From Pseudarthrobacter oxydans (GTDB lineage: Bacteria; Actinomycetota; Actinomycetes; Actinomycetales; Micrococcaceae), in the NCBI RefSeq assembly GCF_013314975.1, contig NZ_JABTYH010000016.1, forward strand, positions 1-64,000: a DNA stretch of 64,000 nt, in the 5' to 3' direction. Position 1 is the stretch's first letter. Each line of letters starts with the position of its first letter. A model generated the notes under the pieces. It saw only the letters and a list, made by a program, of their open reading frames with translations. It searched no databases and was not told the DNA's origin. The position numbers and the translations under genes are program-made. Shown here one piece after another: positions 20,266-29,223 of the stretch.

Positions 20266-20829
20266 GTGCGTTTCACTGCGATGACCCGGGCCCAGCGCGG
20301 CAAACTGGCACTGACGGCAGCCGCCCTTGGCGTGGGCCTGCTGGCGTCGGGCTGCGGGTACACCAATTCCCAGCAGACCACCGCCCGTTACCAGGCGTCG
20401 GACGGCATCATCGCCGACCTCGGCCCGCTCCAGCTCCGGAACATCCTGATCGTCTCCGCGGGCGAGGACCAGCCGGGCCGCCTGATCGGCGCCGTCTACA
20501 ACTCCTCTTCCCAGGACGTGACCCTCACGGTCAACGGCGCGGAAGGTTCGCAGACCGAAGTTCCCGTCAAGGCCAACTCCTCCACCCTGCTTAACGAGAG
20601 CTCCGACGAAGCCATCCTCAGCACCACGGGCGGAATCCCGGGCTCGCTCGTGGACGTCAAGATCAGCGAAGACGGCACCAACGTCAGCAACACGGTGAAG
20701 GTTCCCGTGCTGGACACCACGCTGCCCGAATACAAGGAGTACCTGCCGGCCGGGAGCACTCCGGCACCCACCTCAGCCAGCCCGTCGCCGTCGGAATCCG
20801 AAGAAGCCGCCGGGGGCGACGGCCACTAG
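20266..20829 (+). CDS. Hypothetical lipoprotein
   Basis: 187 residues with a signal peptide ending in the lipobox LLASGC (Cys near residue 29). A beta-rich domain follows, and the C-terminal tail is low-complexity Ser/Pro/Glu (about 165-187). It is expected on the outer face of the membrane. GTG 20266 has GAGGAG 8 bases upstream and is preferred to an internal ATG six codons later. Function is unknown; nothing catalytic is visible. Confidence 0.8.
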   Translation: MRFTAMTRAQRGKLALTAAALGVGLLASGCGYTNSQQTTARYQASDGIIADLGPLQLRNILIVSAGEDQPGRLIGAVYNSSSQDVTLTVNGAEGSQTEVPVKANSSTLLNESSDEAILSTTGGIPGSLVDVKISEDGTNVSNTVKVPVLDTTLPEYKEYLPAGSTPAPTSASPSPSESEEAAGGDGH

Positions 20830-20856
20830 GCAGCCGCGCTGGCCGCCAGCATTCAC

Positions 20857-20898
20857 ACATACAAAAGGAGGGGCCTGGCGGCCCCTCCTTTTGTATGT
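20857..20898. terminator. Bidirectional terminator between lipoprotein gene and regX3
   Basis: A perfect 19-bp inverted repeat (20857-20875 with 20880-20898) with a 4-nt loop and TTTTGT/AAAAG flanks inside the arms. It lies between two convergent genes and should serve both. Confidence 0.88.
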
Positions 20899-20955
20899 CA
20901 TTCGTCAACTGTCGCCTGTCCTGCGGCAAGTCAACCGGCCGCCAGGGCCGGCGCC

Positions 20956-21636
20956 TTATGGCTCGAACTTGTAGCCCAGCCCCCGCACGGTGACCAGAAA
21001 CCGCGGTGCTGACGGATCAGGCTCGATCTTTCCGCGCAACCGTTTCACGTGGACGTCCAGGGTCTTGGTGTCCCCCACGTAGTCGGAACCCCAGACACGG
21101 TCGATCAGCTGGCCGCGGGTGAGCACGCGACCAGAGTTGCGCAGCAGCATTTCGAGGAGCTCGAACTCCTTCAGCGGCAGCAGCACCTGTTCCCCGCCCA
21201 CGCTGACCACATGGCGTTCGATGTCCATCCGGACCGGCCCCGCCTGCACGGTGGAGGAGACGAGTTCCTCCGGTTCGCCCTGGCGCCGCAGTACCGCCCT
21301 CACCCTTGCCACGAGTTCGCGGGAGGAATAGGGCTTGGTGACATAGTCGTCGGCGCCAAGTTCCAGGCCCACCACTTTGTCGATTTCGGCGTCCTTGGCC
21401 GTCAGCATGATCACCGGGACGCTGGACCGCTGCCGGAGCTGGCGGCACACTTCCGTGCCGGAGAGTCCGGGAAGCTGCAGATCCAGCAGCACCAGGTCCG
21501 CGCCATTCCGGTCGAATTCGGTGATGGCGTCCAGGCCGTTGTCCACGACCTCCACCTCAAACCCTTCCTTGCCCAGCAAATAGGACAGGGGATCGCTGAA
21601 CGACTCCTCATCCTCGACAATCAAGATCCTGCTCAA
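20956..21636 (-). CDS. regX3: Phosphate response regulator RegX3
   Basis: OmpR-family regulator of 226 residues. The receiver domain has the acidic pocket IVEDEES, phospho-acceptor VLLDLQLPG and KPYSSREL. The C-terminal winged helix has LPLKEFELLEMLLRNSGRVLTR-like sequence. I place the start at TTG 21636, which overlaps the senX3 stop (TTGA) and has GAGGAG 6 bases upstream. The next longer in-frame start at 21819 would add about 61 Arg/Pro-rich residues inside senX3. It acts with SenX3 in phosphate limitation. Confidence 0.93.
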   Translation of the reverse strand: MSRILIVEDEESFSDPLSYLLGKEGFEVEVVDNGLDAITEFDRNGADLVLLDLQLPGLSGTEVCRQLRQRSSVPVIMLTAKDAEIDKVVGLELGADDYVTKPYSSRELVARVRAVLRRQGEPEELVSSTVQAGPVRMDIERHVVSVGGEQVLLPLKEFELLEMLLRNSGRVLTRGQLIDRVWGSDYVGDTKTLDVHVKRLRGKIEPDPSAPRFLVTVRGLGYKFEP

Positions 21637-22886
21637 GCTGTTGCTCCTCGTTCTGTTGCGCCGGCGGCGCCGGGTCCTTGGGTGACAGGTGGCTCTTCCA
21701 GGCTTTTCCGGAGGCCAGGGGCGGGGGCAGCGGCAGGATCCGCCTGTTCCCCTCCGTCCTGGCCTTCCATCTCGGGAAGCCGGAGGGTGAACGTGGATCC
21801 CTGCCCGGGCTGGGACCACAGGGTCACCTCGCCGCCGTGGTTGGAGGCGACGTGCTTGACGATGCTCAGGCCCAGGCCGGTGCCCCCGGTATGGCGTGAC
21901 CGTGCCGAATCCACCCGGTAGAAACGTTCGAAGACGCGTTCCTGGTCCTCGGGGCTGAGTCCTTCACCCTGGTCCGTCACAGAGATCGAGACCAGGCCTT
22001 CCCTGCTGCGGACGCCGATCCCCACCCGGGTATTTTCCGGGGAGTAGCGGATGGCGTTGTCGATCAGGTTGCGGAGGGCGGTGACCAGCAGGTCCTGGTC
22101 CCCGAAGACCTTCGCATCTGTCCGCCCGCCCACCACGATCCGGATGTTCTTGCTCTCCGCCGGAAGCTGGGACCGGTCCACGGCCTCGGCTATGACGGCG
22201 TTGACGTCAACCGGCCTGCCCTGCTGCGCCACGCTCGCCCCCTGCAGCCTGGACAGCTCGATGATGTCCTGCACCAGTGCGGCCAGCCGGCCTGACTCCT
22301 TATGCATGCGTTTGGCGAAGCGCCGAACGGCAAGTTCATCATCCGCCGAGGACTCCAGGGCTTCGGCGAGCAGCGAGATGGCGCCCACGGGGGTTTTCAG
22401 CTCGTGGGAAACGTTGGCGACGAAATCGTTCCGGATCTCTTCGGTCCTGGTGATCTCCGTGCGGTCATCCGCGAGCAGCAGGATGTATTCCTCACCGAGC
22501 ATGGCGGCCCGGACCTGGACGATGATGGTTCCCTGGCCGAGCGGGCCACGGGGAAGCTCCAGCTGCTTTTCCAGGATGACGCCGTCGCGCCGGACACCCG
22601 CCGTCATGTCCAGCAGTTCCTTGTGGACCACGGTGTGGCCGCGGACAAGGCCGTAGGCGTAGGCTGCCGGGCTGGCCCGGACCACGCCGTCCACGGCGTC
22701 CACCACCACGAAGGCGCGGCCGACGACGGCCAGCACCTCGGCAGCGCCCGGCGGCAGGGCCGGCTCTTCAGTGTCCACGTCCAGCAGTTGCCGCTGCCGC
22801 TCGCTGACCCGGTACGCGAGCACCCCGAACGTGCCGAGCGCCAGGCCGACAAGGCCGGCCACCAAGCCGATGAGCATAGGATCCAC
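21633..22886 (-). CDS. senX3: Phosphate sensor histidine kinase SenX3
   Basis: 417 residues: one N-terminal membrane helix (LIGLVAGLVGLALGTFGVL), a PAS-like region (about 50-150), the dimerisation box FVANVSHELKTPVGA with the phospho-acceptor His, and an HATPase domain with NLIDNAIRYSPEN, DQGEGLS and GTGLGLSIVKH. The C-terminal tail is Pro/Ala-rich. It is coupled to regX3 and divergent from phoU. Confidence 0.94.
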   Translation of the reverse strand: MDPMLIGLVAGLVGLALGTFGVLAYRVSERQRQLLDVDTEEPALPPGAAEVLAVVGRAFVVVDAVDGVVRASPAAYAYGLVRGHTVVHKELLDMTAGVRRDGVILEKQLELPRGPLGQGTIIVQVRAAMLGEEYILLLADDRTEITRTEEIRNDFVANVSHELKTPVGAISLLAEALESSADDELAVRRFAKRMHKESGRLAALVQDIIELSRLQGASVAQQGRPVDVNAVIAEAVDRSQLPAESKNIRIVVGGRTDAKVFGDQDLLVTALRNLIDNAIRYSPENTRVGIGVRSREGLVSISVTDQGEGLSPEDQERVFERFYRVDSARSRHTGGTGLGLSIVKHVASNHGGEVTLWSQPGQGSTFTLRLPEMEGQDGGEQADPAAAPAPGLRKSLEEPPVTQGPGAAGATERGATA

Positions 22887-22945
22887 AGCTCCACCTTATG
22901 CTCTGGAAGACGCTGATCGGCGCGTCCGGGCCTCCTCCTGCGACG

Positions 22946-22963
22946 GTTCAACTAACGTTCACC
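22946..22963. promoter_or_regulatory. PHO-box-like direct repeat
   Basis: Two GTTCA-type units, GTTCAAC at 22946 and GTTCACC at 22957, are spaced 11 bases start to start. This is the spacing and sequence known for PhoP/RegX3-type operators in actinobacteria. It lies in the 196-base divergent region between senX3 and phoU, so it could give autoregulation. Assignment is by motif only. Confidence 0.55.
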
Positions 22964-23082
22964 TTCAAGGGCCTCGCCGTTTACCCGGTGCTGGCAGAGT
23001 AGCCAGTTGGAGTGCCGATTGGCGACGCGATTCCCGCTGCCCGGACCGGGCCCGGCGGGAGTTACAAGGAAAGGACGCCCAC

Positions 23083-23745
23083 GTGCGTAAGGTTTTTCAG
23101 GAAGAGCTGACCCAGGTCGGCGACCAGCTCGTGGAGATCTCCCGGCTGGTCAGCGAAGCAATGGACAAGGCCACCACCTCCTTTGAAGTGGCGGACGTAG
23201 ACCTTGCGCAGGACGTCATCGCTGCGGACGCCCGCATCGACTTCCTGCAGAACAGCCTCGACGAGCGCGCTATCGACATCCTGGCGCTGCAGGGGCCGGT
23301 GGCCAGCGACCTGCGCATGATTGTGGGCTCGCTGCGGATGAGCGCCTCCCTCGAGCGGATGGGCGACCTTGCCCGGCACATTGCCCAGCTGGCACGCCTG
23401 CGCTACCCGTCCACCGTCATTCCGGAATCCATGACCGGCACCTTCAAGCGCATGGCCGAGCTGGACCAGGAAATCGCCGACAAGCTGACTGTCCTCCTGG
23501 AAACCCGCGACCTGGAGGTGGCAAGGGATATCCTCAAGGCGAATACGGCCATCAACGACCTCCACCTCAGCGTCTTCAAGGCCATCGCCGCACCGGAGTG
23601 GAAGGAATCGCCCGCCACCACGGTGGATGTTGCCCTCGCCAGCCGCTACTTCGAACGCTTCGCGGACCACGGCGTTTCGGTGGCCCAGAAGGTCACCTAC
23701 CTGGTGACCGGCGCCTGGCAGCCCACCGGGACAGAACACAGCTAA
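23083..23745 (+). CDS. phoU: Phosphate signalling protein PhoU
   Basis: 220 residues with two PhoU three-helix repeats, visible as LVSEAMDKATTSF, DLRMIVGSLRMSASLERMGDLARH and a second ASRYFERFADHGVSVAQ. PhoU damps phosphate uptake and kinase signalling through the Pst/SenX3 complex. GTG 23083 has AAGGAAAGGA upstream and was chosen over in-frame starts within senX3's leader. No pst genes are in the window. Confidence 0.94.
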   Translation: MRKVFQEELTQVGDQLVEISRLVSEAMDKATTSFEVADVDLAQDVIAADARIDFLQNSLDERAIDILALQGPVASDLRMIVGSLRMSASLERMGDLARHIAQLARLRYPSTVIPESMTGTFKRMAELDQEIADKLTVLLETRDLEVARDILKANTAINDLHLSVFKAIAAPEWKESPATTVDVALASRYFERFADHGVSVAQKVTYLVTGAWQPTGTEHS

Positions 23746-23772
23746 AAATTCTCGGGAGTTTTTCGGGAACAG

Positions 23773-23815
23773 ACGACGGCGGGCTGGCCACCCCAGGTGA
23801 CCAGCCCGCCGTCGT
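23773..23815 (+). terminator. Terminator of phoU
   Basis: A perfect 15-bp stem (23773-23787 with 23801-23815) is followed by TGTTTCACTTTT, 28 bases after the phoU stop. Confidence 0.8.
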
Positions 23816-23925
23816 TGTTTCACTTTTGACGCAGCGCGTTCTTCGGCCGGAGTGCGTCCAAGGGTGGGCCCCGACGACGGGCTTCCCTGGCCCAGCTTGC
23901 GAGGCTAGGGAGACGTCGGGGCGTT

Positions 23926-24672
23926 TTACTTCTTGCCCTGGTTCGCTACCGCCAGGATGGCCTGTTCCGCGGCTTCCGGGTCGAGGTAGGTGCCGCCGGG
24001 CTTGATCGGCTGGAAGTTCTCGTCCAGGTCGTACACCAGCGGGATGCCGGTGGGGATGTTCAGGCCGGCGATGGCTTCGTCGCTGATGCCGTCCAGGTGC
24101 TTTACCAGGGCACGCAGGGAGTTGCCGTGGGCCGTGACCAGGACAGTCTTGCCGGCCTTGAGGTCCTCCTTAATGTCCGACTCCCAGTACGGCAGCAGGC
24201 GGACCAGGACATCCTTGAGGCATTCCGTGCGCGGGAGTGCGTCACCCAGGTCCGCATAGCGGGGATCGTGCGCCTGAGAGAACTCGGAGTCGTCGTCCAG
24301 CGGGGGCGGCGGGGTGTCGTAGGAGCGGCGCCATTCCATGAACTGCTCCTCGCCGTACTCTGCGAGGGTCTGGGCCTTGTCCTTGCCCTGCAGGGCGCCG
24401 TAGTGGCGTTCGTTCAGGCGCCAGTCGCGCTTTACAGGGATCCAGCCGCGGTCGGCCTTGTCCAGTGCGATGTTGGCCGTGTTGATGGCCCGCTTCAGCA
24501 GGGAGGTGTAGAGGATGTCCGGGAGAACATTGTTCTCAACCAGGAGCTCGCCGCCGCGTGCTGCTTCCGCGCGGCCCTGGTCGTTGAGGTCTACGTCCAC
24601 CCAGCCGGTGAACAGGTTCTTGGCGTTCCATTCGCTGTGGCCGTGGCGCAGCAGAATCAGCTTGTAAGTCAT
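23926..24672 (-). CDS. gpmA: 2,3-bisphosphoglycerate-dependent phosphoglycerate mutase
   Basis: Glycolytic mutase of 248 residues. The phosphohistidine motif [10 protein letters not shown] is at the N-terminus, [15 protein letters not shown] follows, and the second histidine is in [17 protein letters not shown] 24672 (MTYKLI) gives the standard family length. The in-frame extension to 25158 is antisense to the next gene and is rejected. Confidence 0.96.
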   Translation of the reverse strand: MTYKLILLRHGHSEWNAKNLFTGWVDVDLNDQGRAEAARGGELLVENNVLPDILYTSLLKRAINTANIALDKADRGWIPVKRDWRLNERHYGALQGKDKAQTLAEYGEEQFMEWRRSYDTPPPPLDDDSEFSQAHDPRYADLGDALPRTECLKDVLVRLLPYWESDIKEDLKAGKTVLVTAHGNSLRALVKHLDGISDEAIAGLNIPTGIPLVYDLDENFQPIKPGGTYLDPEAAEQAILAVANQGKK

Positions 24673-24769
24673 GATTTTCATCCTAGCCGAGCGCCGCCGC
24701 CGCCTGCCCAGCGTTACAAGCCCGGCCCCGGGGACGCGCCACCTCCGGCTGCGGGGATAAGGTGGGGCC

Positions 24770-25606
24770 GTGGTGCAAAAGGCTGAACGGGTGACTGCCC
24801 CGCAGATTCCCGGCAGGAACAGCACCGGCAGGCCGGTGGGCAACGTGACCCGTGGAACCACCAATCCCAACCGGATGCGCCGGGTGGACCGCTGGCTGGC
24901 CGGCCCGCAGGCCTGGCGGCTCCGGAACGCCGCCGACCCCCTGGTGGTGGACCTGGGATATGGCGCGACGCCCGCCACCGCCGTCGAACTCTTTGACCGG
25001 CTGGCTGCCGTCCGCCAGGATGTGCAGGTCGTTGGAATCGAGATTGAGCCGGAACGCGTCCGCGCCGCCCTCCCCCTGCAACAGCCCGGCTTGAGCTTCC
25101 GCGTGGGCGGCTTCGAACTGCCCGTGGCGGGACGGCCGGTCCTGGTGCGGGCGTTCAACGTCCTGCGGCAGTACGAGGAAGCTGACGTTCCCGGTATCTG
25201 GCGGCTGGTTCAGGACCGCCTGAGCCCTGGCGGCCTGTTCATCGACGGCACCTGCGATGAGATCGGGCGGCGCGTCACGTGGGTGGCGCTTGACGCCGAA
25301 CGGCCGCTGTCCCTCAGCATCTCAGTCCGTTTCGGAAGCTTCGAACTGCCCTCGGACGTTGCCGAAAGACTGCCCAAGGCCCTGATCCACCGCAACGTTC
25401 CCGGAGAACCGGTCCACGCCCTGATGCAGGCCATGGACCGGGCCTGGCTGGAGTGCGCGCCGCTCGCGTCCTTCGGGAACAGGCAGCGGTGGCAGGGCAT
25501 GTGCCGGACGTTGCGGGACGCGGGCTGGCCGGTGCAGGACGGGCCGGCCCGGTGGCGGCTGGGCGAGCTCACCGTGGGGTGGGACGCCGTGGCTCCCCTG
25601 GCCTGA
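24770..25606 (+). CDS. Class I SAM-dependent methyltransferase, substrate unknown
   Basis: 278 residues with a Rossmann-type methyltransferase core. Motif I is [13 protein letters not shown] (about 60), an acidic residue ends strand 2 in VVGIEIEP, and [18 protein letters not shown] follows. It is conserved in Micrococcaceae in my recollection but its substrate is not known. It is divergent from gpmA, 97 bases apart. The GTG at 24770 is assumed; later GTG/ATG starts are possible. Confidence 0.75.
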   Translation: MVQKAERVTAPQIPGRNSTGRPVGNVTRGTTNPNRMRRVDRWLAGPQAWRLRNAADPLVVDLGYGATPATAVELFDRLAAVRQDVQVVGIEIEPERVRAALPLQQPGLSFRVGGFELPVAGRPVLVRAFNVLRQYEEADVPGIWRLVQDRLSPGGLFIDGTCDEIGRRVTWVALDAERPLSLSISVRFGSFELPSDVAERLPKALIHRNVPGEPVHALMQAMDRAWLECAPLASFGNRQRWQGMCRTLRDAGWPVQDGPARWRLGELTVGWDAVAPLA

Positions 25607-25701
25607 GGGCGCCGGAAGCGGGGTTCGCGCGGGCAGGCTCGCGACCCTGGGAAACCCGGGGTGGGTTGTGCTGCGAAAGGCGAGGTCAGTCCACCGGCTG
25701 G

Positions 25702-26055
25702 CTACCAGGGACCATAGGGGCCGGTGTTGCGGCTGCCGCCCCGGCCTGCGTCCTTGACTGCCGGCCGCACGTCCGCCAGGTAAACGGACGCGGCCACTAC
25801 GGCCGCGAGGCCGAACAGGCCGAGCGTGCCGAAAAAGCCGCCTCCGCTGCCGAAGAACGAGATGACACCAATCAGGGCTGCACCGCCGGTCAGTGCGAGC
25901 CAGAAAGTCTTGGTCCTTTTGCCCGTGGCCTCGAACGCGTTGGCACGGTGCCGGGCGCAGTCGGCTACAGCCCACAGCTCAAGGCCGAGCGCCACCAGGG
26001 CAAGAATAAAGAACACTGCCTGCTCTACAGGCCGAATAATCAGTTCACCGTCCAC
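25702..26055 (-). CDS. DUF2516-family membrane protein
   Basis: 117 residues with three hydrophobic helices: AVFFILALVALGLELWAV, FWLALTGGAALIGVISFF and LGLFGLAAVVAASVYLAD. The family is small, actinobacterial and of unknown function. It is followed by a Gly/Arg-rich C-terminal tail. The family assignment is from memory of the pattern. Confidence 0.7.
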   Translation of the reverse strand: MDGELIIRPVEQAVFFILALVALGLELWAVADCARHRANAFEATGKRTKTFWLALTGGAALIGVISFFGSGGGFFGTLGLFGLAAVVAASVYLADVRPAVKDAGRGGSRNTGPYGPW

Positions 26056-26064
26056 AAGCCCAGC

Positions 26065-27255
26065 CTAGCCGCCCAGCGAGTCCAGCGCCCGCTTCAAATC
26101 GGACCAGAGGTCCTCCACGTTTTCGATTCCCACACTCAGCCGCACCAGGTTCTCCGGAACGCTCGCCGGCTCGGCGGTGTGCCGCCGTCGGCGTTCGATG
26201 AGGGACTCAACGCCGCCCAGCGACGTCGCGGGAAGCCACAGCTGCAGCGCGCGGACGAGTTTGTCGGCAGTGTCAGCGCCGCTCAGTCCTGCGGCGGGGG
26301 CAACCTGCACGCAGATGATGGAGCCAAACCCCTTCATCTGGACCTTGGCCCGTTCATGGCCGGGATCCGCGGTCAGGCCAGGGAACCGGATGGACTCGAT
26401 GGCCGGGTGTGCGCCAAGGCGTTCAGCCAGCACCGTGGCAGAGGCCTGGGAGCGTTCTATCCGCAGCGCCAGCGTCCGCAGTCCGCGCAGCGCCAGCCAG
26501 GCCTCGAACGGTCCCGCGATCCCGCCGTGGATGGTCCGGTGGTGGAGCAGGGCCGAGCGGATGTCTGCGTTGGACGTCACCAAGGCGCCCAGGACGACGT
26601 CGGAATGGCCTGCCAGATACTTGGTCACCGAGTGCAGGACGACGTCGGACCCCAAGGCCAGGGGCTGCTGGACAAGGGGCGTGGAGAAGGTGTTGTCGGT
26701 GACGACGATGGCGCCGGCGGCGTGCGCGGCTGACGTCAGGGCCTCGATATCGGCGATGCCAAGCATGGGGTTGGTGGGGCTTTCCAGCCACAGCATGGAA
26801 GCAGCCCGGGCGTTGGGGCCATTCGGTGCCAGGGCGGCCTTGACGGCGTCCGTATCCGCGATGTCCACGGTGCGCAGTTCGACGAATTCCTTCTGCGCCA
26901 GTTCGGAAGCCATCACCAAGGAACCGGAGTAGCTGTGCATCGGCATGACCAGTACTCCCCCTGGGGGGATCAGGGAAAGGGCCGAGCTGACCGCCGCAAG
27001 CCCCGATGAGTAGAGCAGCCCCGGCAGCTTGGAACCTTCAAGCTGGCCGAGCGCCTCCTCGAAGGGATCCCAGGTGGGGTTGGAATACCGGCCGTACCCA
27101 CGGTCGCCGTCCCCGAGGGCTCCGGTGCCAAAGTATGTGGAGGAAAGGACGACAGGGTGATTGACCGGCTGGTCCCTTTCCCTGGGGGGACGTCCGGCCG
27201 CAACCACCACCGTTTCGGCTGACAGCGCGCCGGCCTGCTGTTCGGAGAGACTCAT
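26065..27255 (-). CDS. PLP-dependent Cys/Met metabolism enzyme (cystathionine gamma-synthase/lyase type)
   Basis: About 396 residues. It has the family signatures YGRYSNPTWDPFEEALGQLEG, LWLESPTNPML, VVTDNTFSTPLVQQPLALG and the PLP lysine in HSVTKYLAGHSDVVLG. It could form cystathionine from an O-acyl homoserine or cleave it; sequence alone does not decide. ATG 27255 (MSLSEQQ) is chosen. The longer frame to 27381 overlaps the tmk start. It is divergent from tmk. Confidence 0.88.
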   Translation of the reverse strand: MSLSEQQAGALSAETVVVAAGRPPRERDQPVNHPVVLSSTYFGTGALGDGDRGYGRYSNPTWDPFEEALGQLEGSKLPGLLYSSGLAAVSSALSLIPPGGVLVMPMHSYSGSLVMASELAQKEFVELRTVDIADTDAVKAALAPNGPNARAASMLWLESPTNPMLGIADIEALTSAAHAAGAIVVTDNTFSTPLVQQPLALGSDVVLHSVTKYLAGHSDVVLGALVTSNADIRSALLHHRTIHGGIAGPFEAWLALRGLRTLALRIERSQASATVLAERLGAHPAIESIRFPGLTADPGHERAKVQMKGFGSIICVQVAPAAGLSGADTADKLVRALQLWLPATSLGGVESLIERRRRHTAEPASVPENLVRLSVGIENVEDLWSDLKRALDSLGG

Positions 27256-27369
27256 GGTGAAAGCGTACTGTCCGGCAGCAGTCCCCCGGAAAGCTGTTAC
27301 CCGCAGGGGCACCGGCCTCCGTCCACAGGCCCGATCGGTTTTGTCAGCGGGGATCGGTAGGCTTGATGG

Positions 27370-28068
27370 GTGAGCAATCAAAGGGCCGGGCTTTTCATCG
27401 CGTTTGAGGGCGGCGACGGCGCCGGCAAATCAACGCAGGCTGCCCGGCTTGCAGAAGCCCTGGAATCCCGGGGCCTCACCGTCCTGCGTACCCGTGAGCC
27501 GGGCGGAACTCCCATCGGCGAAAAACTGCGTTCGCTGGTACTTGATCACGGCCACGGCCACATCGATGCCCGCACGGAAGCGCTCATCTTTGCCGCTTCC
27601 CGGGCCGCGCACGCCGCCCAGGTCATCCGGCCCGCCCTGGAACGCGGCGAGATCGTCCTGACGGACCGTTACATCGACTCATCGGTGGCCTACCAGGGGG
27701 CAGGACGCGGACTGGGCGAGGACGCCGTACGGTCCCTTAACGAATGGGCCACCTCCGGCCTGCAGCCCCACCTCACCGTCCTGCTGGATGTCGAGCCCGC
27801 CGTTGGCCGCCGCCGCCGGACAGCCGGCGATGCTGCCGAAGACCGGCTGGAATCTGAAGCTGATGACTTCCATACCCGTATCCGGGATGCCTTTTTGGAG
27901 CTGGCCCGCAGCCGTCCGGAGTCATATCTCGTGCTGCCCGCCCACCACCCGGTCGATGGGCTGGCGGAGCGCATCCTCGAAGGAGTGGACAGTCTCCTGG
28001 CCGCGCACCACGGCGTCCCGGCAGATATTCTTCCGGGACATGAGCCGTCGGCAGGTGGCCGGCCGTGA
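27370..28068 (+). CDS. tmk: Thymidylate kinase
   Basis: dTMP kinase of 232 residues. The P-loop is FEGGDGAGKST near the N-terminus, REPGGTPIGE and the DRYIDSSVAYQGAGRGLG LID-type segment follow. It supplies dTDP for DNA synthesis. GTG start; its stop overlaps the next gene's start as GTGA, so tmk and holB are coupled. Confidence 0.95.
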   Translation: MSNQRAGLFIAFEGGDGAGKSTQAARLAEALESRGLTVLRTREPGGTPIGEKLRSLVLDHGHGHIDARTEALIFAASRAAHAAQVIRPALERGEIVLTDRYIDSSVAYQGAGRGLGEDAVRSLNEWATSGLQPHLTVLLDVEPAVGRRRRTAGDAAEDRLESEADDFHTRIRDAFLELARSRPESYLVLPAHHPVDGLAERILEGVDSLLAAHHGVPADILPGHEPSAGGRP

Positions 28069-29207
28069 CGGTGTGGGACGACCTGCAAGGGCAACCCGCC
28101 GTCGTCGAACAACTGCGGCAGGCCTCCAGCGGCGAGGGGCTCACGCACGCGTGGCTTTTTACCGGCCCGCCGGGCTCCGGGCGTTCGAACGCGGCGAAGG
28201 CCTTTGCCGCGGCACTGAACTGCGACCAGGACGACGTCAGCCAGCGCGGATGCGGCCGCTGCTCCGCCTGCCTGACCATCCTGGGTGAGACCCATTCGGA
28301 TGTCACGTTCGTCCGGACCGAGAAGGTCACCATCACCATTGACGAAGCCCGGGAGCTGGTGGCCACCGCCGGCAACAGGCCCTCGACAGGCCGGTGGCGC
28401 ATCATCGTGGTGGAGGATGCGGACCGGATGGCCGAGCGCACCACGAATGTCCTCCTCAAAGCCATCGAGGAACCCACTCCCCGGACCGTGTGGATGCTCT
28501 GCGCCCCGTCCCCGGCGGACGTCCTGGTGACCATCCGCTCGCGCTGCCGCAGCGTGGCTTTGCGGCTGCCGCCTGCCGCTGACGTCGCTGCCCTGCTGGT
28601 GAAGCGCGACGGCGTGGATCCGGCGCTCGCTGAGCGTGCGGCCCGGGCGGCGCAGAGCCATGTTGGGATCGCCCGCCGGCTGGCGCGCGACCCCGCCGCC
28701 AGGGAACGCCGGCTGGAAACTGTCCGGTTTCCGCTCGGCCTGCGGGGCGTCACCGCGGCAGTGATGATGGCAGACAAGCTGGTCAAGATCGCCACCGCAG
28801 AGGCCAACAGTTCCAATGAGGAACGGGACGCCGCGGAGAAGGCCGCGCTGCTGGCAACACTGGGCGCACCGGACTCCGGGACGCTTCCTCCGGCCATGCG
28901 CAGCCAGGTAAAGCAGCTGGAGGACGACCAGAAACGGCGGGCCAAACGGTCCATCACGGACTCGCTGGACCGGACGCTGACGGATCTCCTGTCCTTCTAT
29001 CGGGATGTGCTGATCATCCAGCTCGGGAATGCCGTGGAGCTCGTGAACGTTGAGCTCAGGAGTGATTTGGAGGAGTTCGCCAACCGCTCCACGCCGGAAT
29101 CAACGCTCGCCCGGATGGACGCCATCAACAAAGCGCGCGAACGCATCACCACCACCAACGTTGCACCGCTGTTGACCATTGAGTCCATGGCAGCCAGCCT
29201 GATCTAG
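28065..29207 (+). CDS. holB: DNA polymerase III subunit delta'
   Basis: Clamp-loader subunit of 380 residues. It has the P-loop-like segment FTGPPGSGRSNAAKAFAAAL, a zinc module CGRCSACLTILGETHSD, VVEDADRMAERTTNVLLKAIEEP (Walker B/sensor region) and the SRC motif in IRSRCRSVAL. The usual tmk-holB pairing supports the call. Confidence 0.93.
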   Translation: MTVWDDLQGQPAVVEQLRQASSGEGLTHAWLFTGPPGSGRSNAAKAFAAALNCDQDDVSQRGCGRCSACLTILGETHSDVTFVRTEKVTITIDEARELVATAGNRPSTGRWRIIVVEDADRMAERTTNVLLKAIEEPTPRTVWMLCAPSPADVLVTIRSRCRSVALRLPPAADVAALLVKRDGVDPALAERAARAAQSHVGIARRLARDPAARERRLETVRFPLGLRGVTAAVMMADKLVKIATAEANSSNEERDAAEKAALLATLGAPDSGTLPPAMRSQVKQLEDDQKRRAKRSITDSLDRTLTDLLSFYRDVLIIQLGNAVELVNVELRSDLEEFANRSTPESTLARMDAINKARERITTTNVAPLLTIESMAASLI

Positions 29208-29223
29208 CCCTTCAAGGAGACCG

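Noticed and set aside
23869..23926. Imperfect hairpin downstream of gpmA as its terminator
   Set aside because: The stem is interrupted and on the gpmA strand no T-run follows.
16597..28957. Various open frames of 80-400 codons opposite ispD, regX3, senX3, gpmA, tmk and holB
   Set aside because: All lie antisense to genes with complete family motifs and have no ribosome binding sites or domains.
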